Under the pieces are notes generated by a model that had not been told where the DNA came from, did not search any database, and saw only the letters and a list, made by a program, of their open reading frames with translations. The position numbers and the translations under genes were made by a program. From assembly GCA_033239005.1 (NCBI GenBank), contig BSQZ01000098.1, forward strand, positions 1,060,501 to 1,124,500: DNA of 64,000 nucleotides, written 5' to 3'. Position 1 is the first letter of the stretch, and every line of letters starts with the position of its first letter. Of the stretch, positions 1 through 11,689 are shown piece after piece. Origin of the DNA: Lamellibrachia satsuma. Taxonomy: Eukaryota > Annelida > Polychaeta > Sabellida > Siboglinidae.

Positions 1-885
1 GGGAGTGAGGGAGGCAGACACGGAGTGAGGGAGGCAGACAGGGAGTGAGGAAGGCAGACAGGGAGTGATTGAGACAGACTGGGAGTGAGTGAGACAGACA
101 GGGAGTGATTCAAACAGCCAGGGAGTGAGGGATGTAGGCAGGGAGTGAGATAAGCAGACAGGGAGTGAGAGAGGCAGACAGGGAGTGATGGAGGCAGACT
201 GGGAGTGACTGAGACAAACAGGGAGTGAGGGAGGCAGACACGGAGTGAGGGAGGCAGACAGGGAGTGAGGAAGGCAGACAGGGAGTGATGGAGGCAGACT
301 GGGAGTGCCTGAGACAGACAGGGAGTGAGGGAGGCAGACACGGAGTGAGGGAGGCAGACAGGGAGTGAGAAAGGCAGACAGGGAGTGATGGAGGCAGACT
401 GGGAGTGACTGAGACAGACAGGGAGTGAGGGAGGCAGACACGGAGTGAGGGAGGCAGACAGGGAGTGAGGAAGGCAGACAGGGAGTGATTGAGACAGACT
501 GGGAGTGAGTGAGACAGACAGGGAGTGATTCAAACAGCCAGGGAGTGAGGGATGTAGGCAGGGAGTGAGATAGGCAGACAGGGAGTGAGAGAGGCAGACA
601 TGGCACGGAGTGATTGAGACAGTCAGGGAGTGAGGGAGGCAGACAGGGAGTGATTGAGACAGACATGGAGTGAGGGAGACAGACAGGGAGTGAGGGAGGC
701 AGACAGGGAGTGAGGGAGGCAGACAGGGAGTGAGAGAGGCAGACAGGGAGTGAGGGAGGCAGACAGGGAGTGAGAGAGGCAGACAGGGAGTGAGAGAGGC
801 AGACAGGGAGTGAGAGAGGCAGACAAGGAGTGAGAGAGGCAGATAGGGAGTGAGAGAGGCAGACAAGGAGAGAGAGAGAGCACAT
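1..885. repeat. 20-bp minisatellite with higher-order structure
   Basis: About 44 tandem copies of a 20-bp unit of the form GGGAGTGAGGGAGGCAGACA. The copies fall into variants that recur in order: the block 1-180 is repeated almost exactly at 421-600, and a 100-bp group of five variants recurs at 221-320 and 321-420. After about 640 the array becomes homogeneous. The open frames across it are a by-product of the repeat. It runs off the left edge, so its full length is unknown. Confidence 0.97.
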
Positions 886-959
886 TTGGACGTACATCAT
901 CATTTATGATATATATGTATTCATTCACCTTTCATTGGCGATACATACGTAATTATGCC

Positions 960-2095
960 ATCGTCAGCAGTGCACTGGCTCGACAGGAAGAAGTATTTAT
1001 GAAGCAGATGGCCGTGAAACAGATCGCATTCCTAGCGTGCCTACAGTCGTTCCTCGAAGCCACGAACAAGCGCTTCGACGACGTGGTGAGGGAGACGGCT
1101 ATGGATGCAGCCTCGACGACGTGGTGAGGGAGACGGCTAGGGATGCAACCTCGACGACGTGGTGAGGGAGACGGCTAGGGATGTAGCCTCGACGACGTGG
1201 TGAGGGAGACGGCAAGGGATGCAGCCTCAACGACGTGGTAAGGGAGACGGCTAGGGATGCAGCCTCGACGACGTGGTGAGGGAGACGGCTAGGGATGCAG
1301 CCTCGACGACGTGATGAGGGAGCCGGCTAGGGATACAGCCTCGACGACGTGGTGAGGGAGACGGCTAGGGATGCAGCCTCGACGACGTGGTGAGGGAGAC
1401 GGCTAGGGATGCAGCCTCGACGACGTGGTGAGGGAGCCGGCTACGGATGCAGCCTCGACGACGTGGTGAGGGAGACGGCTAGAGATGCAGCCTCGACGAC
1501 GTGGTGAGAGAGACGGCGAGGGATGCAGCCTCGACGACGTGGTGAGGGAGACAGCTAGGGATGCAGCCTCGACGACGTTGTGAGAGAGACGGCTAGAGAT
1601 GCAGCCTCGACGACGTGGTGAGGGAGACGGCTAGGGATGCAGCAGAACTGAAGGCGTGTCGGCAGTACACGCAAAATGAAGTCGACAACATCAAGAAATC
1701 CCTTTATGCGAAATCTGATGTACTAGATGACGTCGTCAAACGTATCGAGATCGTGGCTTCAGTGCAACACGATATTGAAAACAGCATTGACTATCTAGAG
1801 AACCAGACCCGCTGCAACAACCTGCGAATGGATGGGTAACGAACATCTCAGAAAACCAAGCCATGCATAGATATACGCATACCACTCCAGCAAGCCGAGA
1901 ACAATCGTTGTAAAGTTTGAAAGCTTCAAAGATCGGGAGACCATCCTACATGCGGCCCGCAAAGAAGCCGCGAGGTCTGTACTTCAACGAAGACCTGTCT
2001 CAACGAGTGTTAGCTAGTAGGAAGGAACGACTTCCTAGACTATGAGAGGCTGGAGAGAATGGCAAGATTGCCTATTTCTCGTACGCCAATCGCAC
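960..2095 (+). mobile_element. LINE ORF1 relic
   Basis: Translation of the flanks of the internal 38-bp repeat gives an ORF1-like protein of a non-LTR retrotransposon. The segments can be read in order: EATNKRFDDVVRETA, then QYTQNEVDNIKKSLYAKSDV, a coiled-coil-like stretch, then DYLENQTRCNNLRMDG. After frameshifts follow TIVVKFESFKDRETILHAAR, GLYFNEDLSQRVLASRKE and GKIAYFSYAN. This order (coiled coil, ENQSRRNNLRIDG-type motif, then a DRE.ILRAAR RNA-binding module) is typical of ORF1 proteins of invertebrate LINEs. Stops and frameshifts make it a dead copy. No matching ORF2 follows on this strand. Confidence 0.75.
1076..1645. repeat. 38-bp minisatellite inside LINE ORF1
   Basis: Fifteen tandem copies of a 38-bp unit starting CGACGACGTGGTGAGGGAGA, spaced exactly 38 bp from the first (1076) to the last (1608) with no indels, only point changes. 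The unit encodes FDDVVRETARDAA of the surrounding ORF1, and the ORF1 reading resumes directly after the last copy. Because 38 is not a multiple of 3, the expansion shifts frame and breaks the ORF. Confidence 0.96.
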
Positions 2096-3237
2096 CTGAG
2101 GTAAAATATCTAAGCAGAGCGTAGTCTCGAAGAGACGATGCTGATGCGCCCAATTTGTCAAATTTTCAAATTTTGGCAGTGTCCACTGTGGCTGTGAAGG
2201 CCGATTCTTGAGTGGCAGTGCTAGCCGCAGCCAAAGCGGATAACAGGATGACATTGGTGGTAGTGCTGCGTTTTGTTTTCGCCGCATCCTCTTCTCCACC
2301 GCATGCTGGTGTCTCCTCTCATCTGCCCTTACAATGCCTCTGCGTGTTGCCTGACGCCAAACAGTGCGGTCTTCGGCCACTGCTTCCCAGCCTTTGGGGC
2401 TGATGTCACAGGTCTTCATGTCACGATTGCAGACATCCCTGAATCTGAGGGCTGGGCGTCCCACTGGCTTCGCGCCACTGGTGAGTTGTCCATATAGGAT
2501 GTATTTCGGCAAGCGGCCGTCCTCCATACGCCGTACGTGGCCTAACCAGCGCAGGTGTCTCTGGCTCAGCAGTGAATGCATACTGCGGATCCTGGCACGG
2601 TCCAATATGTCGCTGTCGCGGATCCTGCCATGGGATGCCGAGGAAACGCTTGAGGCACCGCATGTGGAAGGTGTTGAGGAGGCGCTCCTGGCAAATGTAT
2701 GTTGTCCACGATTCGCTGCCATAGAGGAGGGTGCTCAACACACAGGCCTGGTAGATTCTCATTTTGGTGTTCTCAGTGAGCATCTTATTTTCCCATATTC
2801 TTTTGGTCAGCTTGGCCATAGTGCATGCGGTTTTCCGATGCGCCTGTTTATCTCAGTGTCCAGCCAAAGGTTGTTGGAGATGTTTGACTCGAGGTAGGTG
2901 AAATCTTCTATTACCTCCAGTGTGTAGTCATTGATCTTGACGGAGGGGACTTGGCTGGCATCCGGCGCAATGATGTTCGTCTTCTTCAGGCTGTTGTGAG
3001 TTCAAACTCTCTGCAGGCGTGTGCAAAGCAATTGACCAGCCAATGAACGCCAAGTAGAGGGACATTCCCTGTTCTATGCACTTTTCCTGGAGCTGGCGTA
3101 CTGAAAAGATCATATCGATGGTGGATCTTCCTGCTCTGAACCCACACTGGGATTCTGGGTAGACACGTGAGGCAAGTTTCTGAAGTCTGATTAGCAGGAC
3201 CCGAGCGAAGGCCTTCCCCACAATGCTCAATAATTAT
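2091..3237 (-). mobile_element. LINE ORF2 relic, reverse-transcriptase to C-terminus
   Basis: The minus-strand translation reads, in order, GKAFARVLLIRLQKLASRVY, ESQCGFRAGRSTIDM and the start of the RT palm. A deletion removes the catalytic FADD region. Then come VIEDFTYL, MAKLTKRIWENKMLTENTKM, SESWTTYICQERLLNTFHMR, LLSQRHLRWLGHVRRMEDGR and GAKPVGRPALRFRDVCNRDM. This is the RT and C-terminal part of a non-LTR retrotransposon common in invertebrates. The copy is frameshifted, internally deleted and truncated at its 5' end exactly where the tandem array starts. It overlaps by about 140 bp, at very high identity, with the ORF2 fragment at the right end of each array unit. Confidence 0.88.
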
Positions 3238-4595
3238 ACTATTAAAATCAATGAATTTATTGTATAATAGTATACAAATGTACCTGTTCGCTTTGATTAG
3301 TTATATCTGAAAGAGAGCGCAGAGGTGTATGGCTTGCTTAAGTATTGATTAGGTCCAAACCAGCATGGCCTGCCTACTTGGTATTTCGCTAGAACAAGGT
3401 ATCTAATTAAATTACATAATGCACCAAGAAATATTATGACGTGTTGACATAGCAACGTTAGCAATCTTTGGTTGGGAACTATCCGGGGATTAATTTATGT
3501 TTGTACTATTCCATACAATATGTCAAACCGTTTACCTGTCAAAGCATTATTCAAATAAAATTAGTCAAAAAACACAAAATGCCAACCATCCTCCTTTGTC
3601 CATATTTATCTTCGTCTTAACGTAAACCATAGTTCAATCTTATCATCTCTCGATTTTTAACAGCCGTCCATTAGTCGCTTACCAATCATTTATCAATTCG
3701 TCACGTCAGTGATTTTGGTATGTCCTGTAGCAATTACCTCGTTGTCTAACTCGATCTATCATTTTGTGTCAGAAATCATGATTAGTAAGATTGCATTTCT
3801 CGTGTTATGCAATATGTTGCCTTGTTTTCTCAGCTCGCATTAGTTAACGTCCGTCCAATGTTAAAATATCGTGGTGCGAGGGTCTTCTCGTTCAGCTTCA
3901 TGTAGCCAGCATTCATAATTCGTCCTTGGTACATCTGACGACAACTTCAACATAAGTTTGATGTATTCTGTTATTTTTTTGTAAAAAAAACAGCTCTATG
4001 TACTTGGAAAAAATATTCTCAATTTCATTCCGCCTATTTCTCGCTGTGACGTATGTCTACTTTTTATTGATGATATTGATATCGTTTGAAGATCATTGTG
4101 TCTGCAACCTAGTAATTGATGACGTAATAATTCAACGAATACAAAACAAAGACTTCGGACTTCGGTCGCACAGACGACGTCATAGCTTAGACTTCGTATT
4201 CTAAACATATGACAGTGAAGCACGCAAGTGTCGGTGTTTGCAAGTCATTTCAACATGCTCGCTTTAGCCAGTGTTCATGGCGCTTTTTTCCTAAATATCC
4301 AAACCGTCAGTATGCTATGACATTTGAATGTAAAAGCCATTTCACAAAACATATAGTACAGAAGAGTTGCATTTAGAAATATATATAATTGTATCACGCG
4401 AAAATTTTGCGCAAAAGACGACATCTTGATGATGAAACATGCATCCAACGACACCTTTCTAGTTCCCAGCTGTGAAGTCGGTCTAGTTTTTACTGATGTC
4501 ATTAGCATCGCTTGACTCTCCTTATTTCATAATTGAAGACTTTCAATGTCAACGAATATAAAAACACAAACTTCGGACAATGCTAACGTTATCGA

Positions 4596-5075
4596 TGTTA
4601 CAGCTGAGGGTTCGTTCTGTGAAAGAATGGCAGAGAATCACGCAATCTTTGAAAGCCCGCGCAAAAACGAACAAGAAGAGAGACATCAATCGTCGAACCA
4701 TGCGTAATCGCTACAGAGCACTCGCTGTATCCATCGTCCCCTCCAGATAGGAGAGCTGACTCTGAAAGTAGAGACAGAGAGATGCGTACAAGTATTTGAA
4801 ACGAAATACTGCTGCAGTCCACTGCGAATTTCATATACTGGACACAAAACATACGAATATTTGAGATAACATGTCAATTCCCTTCCTAGAAAGCAAGGAC
4901 CCGTGTTAGCATCGACGAAACGACGAAAGCTCTCCTGATTTAGCCAGTCAACCGAAACAATAACATTCGAGAAAACCATGCACACTGGAGGGAAAGAGAA
5001 GAATGGGCCGCAATATAGAGAACTGTCTCGATAACATACAAGAATGAACACATCGAGAACTAGCGACCCTGCTAC
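4596..5075 (+). mobile_element. LINE ORF2 C-terminal relic (unit 1)
   Basis: In broken frames the plus strand reads NRYRALAVSIV, then after frameshifts FETKYCCSPL-like and LDTKHTNI segments, then a KRRKLS-like segment and LEGKEK. This is the order of the C-terminal region of the LINE whose better copy lies at 50041-50740 (YRALAVPNLLYGCNSW, AFETK, SGHKTNENAR, LEGKRRRGR). It is eroded and has no usable frame. Confidence 0.7.
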
Positions 5076-5989
5076 ACACAGCAGAGGCCATGCAACGATG
5101 GCGATGACTGTGTGTGAATGAGACACCTACCCCCGTCTTCTCAAGGGATGAAGGTGCAGTTGATTTGTTCTTGGACTAGGACTCGAAGTAAACCCATATC
5201 TAAAAGCTTTGCAGTTTGGCTGCTGCTCGCAGTTGATGCTCAAACCTTGTTTCTCGAATAGATGACCAATAACATGATTCATAAATCATCGTTTTAAAGC
5301 AGTGCCACAAGGATATTGAATGCTTCGTGTTTGCGACATATTTCTATGCAGACTTCCTACTGATTTTTAAGTTATTTTGCTGATTTGTTTTCATGAATTC
5401 ATTCTGCCTTAATTTTCACGAATACAGCAAAATGTTGTAATAATAAAAATATAATGTGTGGTGTCGACAGCAATTGAGGCGATTATGTTGATGGTGTTAA
5501 TACACAATACCATCTCGTCTGAATAGAACATAAAATGGAGATATAATAGATAGTTGTAATATTGTTTCAAATCAGCAGTCGTAACATGAGGCTAGCCGGA
5601 GGAAACCACACTAAACACACTAAATATTGTTTTAATTAAACAAACGAATTTAGTAGACATGACCCATGAACGTTGTTCACGATACTTTTCTATTTCTGTC
5701 TATCATGCAAAATGCTTACAAGGTCGGTAGATGCTATGAAGAATTCAGGCCGAAATAGTAAGGTAAGCATGCTCATCCTGGTATTTTCTAATAACTAAAC
5801 TCAAGCCTCACAAAATTTAAGACCGTGCTCTCTCGAAAGTTTTATAGGACGATCTCTGTCAGTTTATCAGACAGTGTAATTTCTTTTAAAATAGTCTTTA
5901 ATAAAAACTTTTATTCAAAACTGCATCCATGCATATGTTGTAATGTAAAGCACTATGAAAAAACCAAAGGACTGTTGTTGCATATATTA

Positions 5990-6140
5990 TAACGGTGGTT
6001 GTCGTGGTGTTGGTTGTAGTTGAGGAAATATAGGGTGTGGTTGTGTTGGTTGTGGTGTTATAAGGGTTGGAGATGGTGACTTTGGTGAAAGTGTTGGTAA
6101 TGGTGTTGGTGGTCTTTGAATAACCGCAATTGTAGTATTA
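5990..6140. repeat. GT-rich tract downstream of gene copy 1
   Basis: A degenerate GGT/GTT-rich run on the plus strand, which is CA/CC-rich on the minus strand. In one minus-strand frame it reads a Thr/Pro-rich peptide (VIQRPPTPLPTLSPKSPSPT and on) that resembles the frames at 13257-13475 and its relatives, preceded by an acceptor-like CTTTCTACCAG. It is present at the same place in units 2, 3 and 4. Confidence 0.7.
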
Positions 6141-6674
6141 CTGGTAGAAAGGAAGATATATTAATATTATCATTACATATAGTAGAAATCATGCAGAACT
6201 GTAGAGCTAACACTTGTGGAAGCAAATGTAGAAGACGGGCTAACCGCGGTAGTAACTTGCGATTTATTGTGACAATATGGATGGTCAACACGCCAAACAT
6301 GTAATGTGCAGGTGTGGATAATGTGGACGGAGTCACATAGTTGTGGGGATTTTCCTCGTGATTTCCTCAACACTATTTATTTACGATCCACAAGTAATAT
6401 TCTCTACAGGATCAATATATATTTAACTTGTCACATTTGAGACGTGTACATGAGCTTTGCATTTTATACACGTTACAAGTTCGGCGGGTTGAACCTCGCA
6501 AATGTTGAAGCATTATTCCAACATACTAATTAGGTGTGGAAAAAGGATACTATTTTAAATCGTACGCTCACTGTTGATTCGTGTTTAGTATATTTGTGAG
6601 TCACACTCAGAGTTGCGTTAACGAAGTTTCTCTTCGGATACTGCCCACTTATTTCCTCGATAACTTCAAGACAC

Positions 6675-6826
6675 AGAACATTCATTGCAAAGCAGAAGCT
6701 TTATTGCAGCATTATATTCACATAATCGTTGTGGTCACAAACGAATGTGTAGACATGTGTTCCGAAGAATCATCCATCCGCACTTGCTCGCTTGTTCCAG
6801 TTGTCTTCGAAGACCAGTGAACGCCA
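6675..6826 (-). other. Noncoding 3' exon of gene copy 1
   Basis: The minus strand shows a strong acceptor, TTTTGCAG, immediately before 6826. The matching donor is after 7106 (GAAG followed by GTGCTG here, GTACTG in the other copies). The exon then runs to AATAAA at 6700-6705. The donor lies only about 23 nt past the stop codon, too close to expect nonsense-mediated decay. The same acceptor, exon and AATAAA are found in all the other copies, including the old inverted relic. Confidence 0.7.
6700..6705 (-). terminator. Polyadenylation signal AATAAA, gene copy 1
   Basis: AATAAA on the minus strand inside the noncoding last exon, about 425 nt genomic and about 145 nt in the spliced transcript beyond the stop. 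It is conserved in all copies. Confidence 0.75.
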
Positions 6827-7128
6827 CTGCAAAACGGTGAAAAAAGTTGTGTAATTAAAATCATTATTGTCCATAAAAATAATTTTACGATACAAAATGT
6901 TTATAATTATTTTTATGACGGTTCAAACTACAATCATGTGTTTGTTATCACCTTGAACAATATAACTGCCACGGCACAAAATATCAAATCATGAATCGTT
7001 GCCCTTCTCAAGGAAACATTGGTTACGGCATATGTGCATGTATTCACACATTAAATAGTGTGAGAACTACGTTTTTGATAAGAAAGATAACATCGGACGC
7101 AGCACCTTCAATTTCCTTTCGCTGCTCT

Positions 7129-8530
7129 TTAATAGCGCGAGCCACAGCAGTTGTTGCACGAGCTGACACAACGACGGCGTCTGCAGTCGTAGTAACGTCT
7201 GTACCAGGGGCATCGCTTGTAGCGAAGGGGACGTCCGTACTTGCACATAACGTAGCTGCCGCAACCGTTGCACACGGTCGACTGCCAGCCCGAGTACTTC
7301 TCACAGTAATTCTCTCTGCAGCCTGTGGCAAAGGTTACGTATCCATGTTACGTATAGTGTCACTGTATTCAATCGGAACATAAAGAAACCCGCATATGAT
7401 TAATTATTTCCATAAAAGTAATCAATAAATAATGTAATTAAGTATTCTTACAATAATATGTCGTGTAGTACAACATCACGTGTAGTCAATGTAAACAGTA
7501 ATGCTACTACTAGGCTTTTCCGTTTTTCAATAATCAAAACGTTAAAGTCAGTATAGTTATGGTGCATTACCATTCGGTTGTACCAATTGTGTATAAGGTT
7601 TCTCACCCAGCGATAACGAACATGAACAGTATTATGTTAATGTGAATAATGAAGTAGATACGCACCGCAACGACCACGACCAGGATAGAAGGATTGATTA
7701 TTTCCACAAGAGTGGTAGGACATAGCGCCACGGTTGCATTCGTAGTAGTAACGACCAACGAAGTATGACGATGAGTAGGAGTGCATGTTTCGGGAGTATG
7801 CGCAGCGATCATTGCACATTCCTTGAAAACAAAACATAACATATTATAGTACATAATGTAATTTTTTTGAAGTATTGATTTGATAAGGAATTGAAGTTTA
7901 CAAGTAAGAATAGCATTGATACAGGTTTGTGTATATAACATAATTTTTATAATGCAATTTTTATGATATGAAAATAATACGCATATGTCAGTGTTTGTCT
8001 TAATAGAAAATTGTAGACGATGTGTACATTTCTATACAAATATTGCAATATTTTAGACCAACTGTTAAATGCCTCACCATAGCACGATTGTTTCGAGAGA
8101 AAAACAGACATTCGAACTACCAAATTAATTAAAGACGAAGTAATCGATACACATACCACAGCTTCCAGAAACAGTTACGCATTGGTTCGTAGGGCAACGG
8201 CCATACTGTACTCTCCTGTTTTGACAGTAGAAGTAGTAGGGCATCGGCTTTGACAGGGATGGGTAGAAGAAGTTGGAACGACGATTGTTGCAGCAATCGT
8301 AGTTGAAGCCATTATAGCAGCCATCGTAGTTCGCTGAAAAGAGAAACATGTGGTAATCGTTAGATTAACTTTTTATATAAAATTCCCGCAATGCATCAAT
8401 GAATGCTCGCACAGGTATATACGTTCACATGTACGTACACACAAACAAATTGACATATTCGTAATCATATCATACCTTCAGCTGCATATATCGCAACAAG
8501 CACCAACAATGCAACGAAAAACTTCGCCAT
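7129..8530 (-). CDS. Secreted Cys/Tyr/Arg-rich protein, copy 1 (four coding exons, CBM14-like modules)
   Basis: Spliced coding exons are 8530-8476, 8333-8157, 7821-7666 and 7322-7129. Donors are GTATGA, GTATGT and GTGCGT; acceptors are TTTCAG, TTCAAG and CCACAG. All three introns are phase 1 and join a Gly or Ala codon. The 193-residue product starts with a signal peptide (MAKFFVALLVLVAIYAAE). Its mature part has 23 Cys and about 25 Tyr and turns strongly basic at the end (DCRRRRCVSSCNNCCGSRY). Each of the three large exons holds one module of the form [YF]xC-x9-10-C-x11-13-C: FYCQNRRVQYGRC, YECNRGAMSYHSC and VMCKYGRPLRYKRC. This matches the middle three cysteines of the CBM14/peritrophin-A chitin-binding consensus, but the first Cys pair is irregular. 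A role in an extracellular, possibly chitin- or mucus-associated, matrix is inferred. The start is fixed by the signal peptide and by the in-frame splice. I do not recognise a named gene. Confidence 0.9.
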
Positions 8531-8546
8531 GACGTCTGGTTTTCTT
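8528..8546 (-). other. 5'UTR/start-codon exon boundary, copy 1
   Basis: The minus strand has acceptor TGTGTTTCAG just before 8546, then a 16-nt leader and the ATG at 8530-8528. This shows that the signal-peptide exon is not the first exon. The upstream donor is at 9849. Confidence 0.8.
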
Positions 8547-9086
8547 CTGAAACACATAGGGATGTTATACGATATTACTATTTCGTTGTTACTCTTATTC
8601 ACCTCTCGCTATTATGAATAATGCAATATTAGGGAAATGGGTAGGATACCGTTTGCAAACATTGCCATCGAAAGCATTAGACTCCATGGCATATGGGCAA
8701 GATAGACAATAGAGACATCAATCAACATTTTGTGAACAATGTGTAGCTCACACTGTTCAACTAGCTGTCAGTTATAGGGTTTAAGATATTGTCACAACTC
8801 GCTAATTACATAATAAGTAAATAACTTATTATTGCAAGTGCGCACTGTTCTGTTGAAAAAGTATACATCGAGCTTTTAATTCTGCTATATTATATAATGT
8901 TGAAAAAAATATGTCTAAGAAATATATAATTCTTTTGTCTCCTCTCCATGTCCTCATACGCAATGAATTTGATGTTGTACCATTTTATTTGTTCCATATT
9001 CAGTTTTCAGTTCTGGAATGAGTTTATTTTTTACTATATGTATGTTTATTCTTGACGGTTATCTATGTCTTGATGGCGTTACATCG

Positions 9087-9280
<194 letters not shown>

Positions 9281-9849
9281 TTACATTGAACGACATTTTG
9301 TATCACATGTATATGTCGCTGCTGGCTCGGTCACTTGCATCTAAGACATCCATGATATTAACATATGTATTTGGCTACAACAATAATACCAGCAACTGTT
9401 GTTTTTTTAACGTGAAAAGAACATGTAACATTACACGTTCAAACGTTCTCGTTTAGTTCAGGCGGAATTATTTTTTCCTAAATTAAAATACTGCGCTAAC
9501 AATGTGCGCCTGAAACATGCAGTGAATGTTATGATGCGTTGCGTAAACATTGCATATATATTTCAAATGTTATCAAAAATCTTCGCGCACGTTTCCTGAA
9601 AATGGGACAATATCTACTAAGACCCGAAATGGCAATATTTATTTACTATTACGCTTCCCTTTGTGTTATAGTGAGACAGTAAAAGGAGACATTTGTTAAC
9701 GTCATATACGACTACGTATAACACGTGTGTTATTGAACAATACGATATTAAAATATCATTAAAGTGTAAAAAAATCGAATCTAGAAAACAGGTAGTTACA
9801 AGAACCGTTCATTACTGTATAAACGGAACAAACGAAACGTTTTACTTAC

Positions 9850-9884
9850 CGAGCAGACAACAGATCTTCCTATGAAGCCAATGG
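9850..9884 (-). other. Noncoding exon 1 of gene copy 1
   Basis: The 3' boundary is a consensus donor (CTCG followed by GTAAGT). The 5' end is inferred to lie about 30 nt downstream of the TATA element. The donor, exon and TATA box are preserved in units 2 and 3 and absent from unit 4. Confidence 0.65.
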
Positions 9885-9908
9885 TGCTCAAGTCTGCCAA
9901 TGTCTCTC

Positions 9909-9916
9909 AATATATA
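9909..9916 (-). promoter_or_regulatory. TATA box of gene copy 1
   Basis: TATATATT on the minus strand, about 60 nt upstream of the exon-1 donor, which is a standard position for a start site near 9884. No other core element is claimed. Confidence 0.65.
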
Positions 9917-11689
9917 CACAACTGTGCCTGAATCAACTATGCATCTTCACACGTCATAGCCGTTTTTAGGAAGTGCTTCCAGTCTTCACGGATCAGAATA
10001 CAAAGGGGTGTCTGGGTTGCATATACCAAACTTCCGTAACATGAAACTTTGGTATTAGTTAACTTTCCTACACAACTTTCCATCAGCCAGCCTTCCCCTT
10101 AACTATAATCATGTGAACGGAATTGAGTCGGGTTGGTTTAACAAATGAACTAACCGCACACACCTGTTCCACCTCAATTCCTACTTTCTTAGATTGTCAT
10201 GATGACTCGGAGAGAAAACGTAATTTATCATGTCTAATGGCTTTGTTTGGTGAAAACTTACATTTCTCATGTTTCTCGCTCTGACGTATGTCTACTTTTT
10301 ATTGATGACATCAATATCACTTGAAGCCCCTTGTGTCTGCAATTTCGTAATTAACGTCGGTAAACTTCAACGAATGGAAAACAAAGACTACGGTCGGCGG
10401 TCGCACAGACGACGTCATACCTTAGACTTCGTGTTCTTACATATGATAGTGAAGCACGCAAACTGGGATAGTCTGCGCGAAAAAATGTCCAATGTTCATC
10501 GTCTATTTCGTGGTTGAATGCTGTTTGGAAAAAAGCGTCGACAATAACATGAATTATTTTCTGCTTTCATAGATTGGCAGCATACCTCGGAAAGAACACG
10601 TAAGTGATCACGTCTTGTGGTGTACTGGGGTTAAAAACTACTTTTTAAATTAATAGTGTAATAAAAAGTTGACTTTACGCTTAAATTTGTAGCGATGCTA
10701 GTATGTCTTGGTGCGATTACCTCGGCACTGTGTAAATGCACAGTGAAACATGCCAACAGGGAAAGTTTGCTCTAAACAGCATGTTTTGTTCACCAGCGTT
10801 TTATTCGATGGATCCCTTTGTGGAGTTTGTTTCCATTTAATTAATTTAATTCTTTCTCACTTTTACAATGATATATGTTTTCAAGCACGAAACTCCCCCC
10901 TTGCTTCCCGACAAGAAATGATATAATTTAATAATTTTCTCAAACATATATCAATTGTTTGAGCAAACAATTCTTGATTGAAAATTCAATGATTGGCAAT
11001 AACCCTTCGCCTAGCATTGATTGAATTATCTCGCATTGTTGTCGTGTATCCATATACTACTTTTGACTATTTTGTATTGTCTTCTAAATCAGGTTAATCG
11101 ATCAGCCATATTATTAATTAGAGTGGAATCATTTTTAATGCAATCGTTTGTCTTGTATTAATGTCCAATAATTGTGAAAATCTCGTTGCTTGCATGTCAT
11201 TTCATAAAGTTCGCTTCAGCCATTGTTGATCGCGCTTCTTTTTATTCAATGTCAAAAACCTGTAATATGCTATGACATTTGAATGTAAAAGCCATTTCAT
11301 AAAACTATTAGTGCAGGGACAGTTGCTGTTAGAAATACATATAATGGAAAACCAACTGGAGAAAACAGTTAGGTACATATAAAAGGTTACTAAGCGCCAT
11401 GCAATCTCATACACCTTAATGAGTTCCAAACTGTGATGTCGGTCTAATTTTGACTGATGTCATCTGTATAGCTTGAGGCTTGAGGTAACGCAATCAACAT
11501 TTTCAATCGACGTGTGTTTGCCGGCAACATTACAGTAGTACAATTATGAGTGCTAATGACACTGAACCTCAGACTTGTATAAAATGCGCTTCCACTGTTG
11601 CAAAGTTTTTTTGGTATGGACAAAGAGGCGAGTCTTGACTTGCGCAATGATGACATGGGACTTGACCTGTTCGCATAGACAACGACTTG

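Noticed and set aside
1..1645. CRISPR-like direct repeats
   Set aside because: The repeats are head-to-tail minisatellites without spacers in eukaryotic DNA.
6116..6304. 62-codon plus-strand frame with Cys residues (QNCRANTCGSKCRRR), present in all four units
   Set aside because: Conservation is explained by the recency of the tandem duplication. There is no signal peptide, splice context or relative in the older blocks.
6991..7383. 130-codon plus-strand frame and the 95-codon Ala/Thr-rich minus-strand frame at 7044-7331 (and copies)
   Set aside because: They are shadows of the real third-module exon. The correct minus-strand frame is bounded by a splice acceptor at 7323 and a stop at 7129, keeps the Cys pattern, and joins in phase with the upstream exons.
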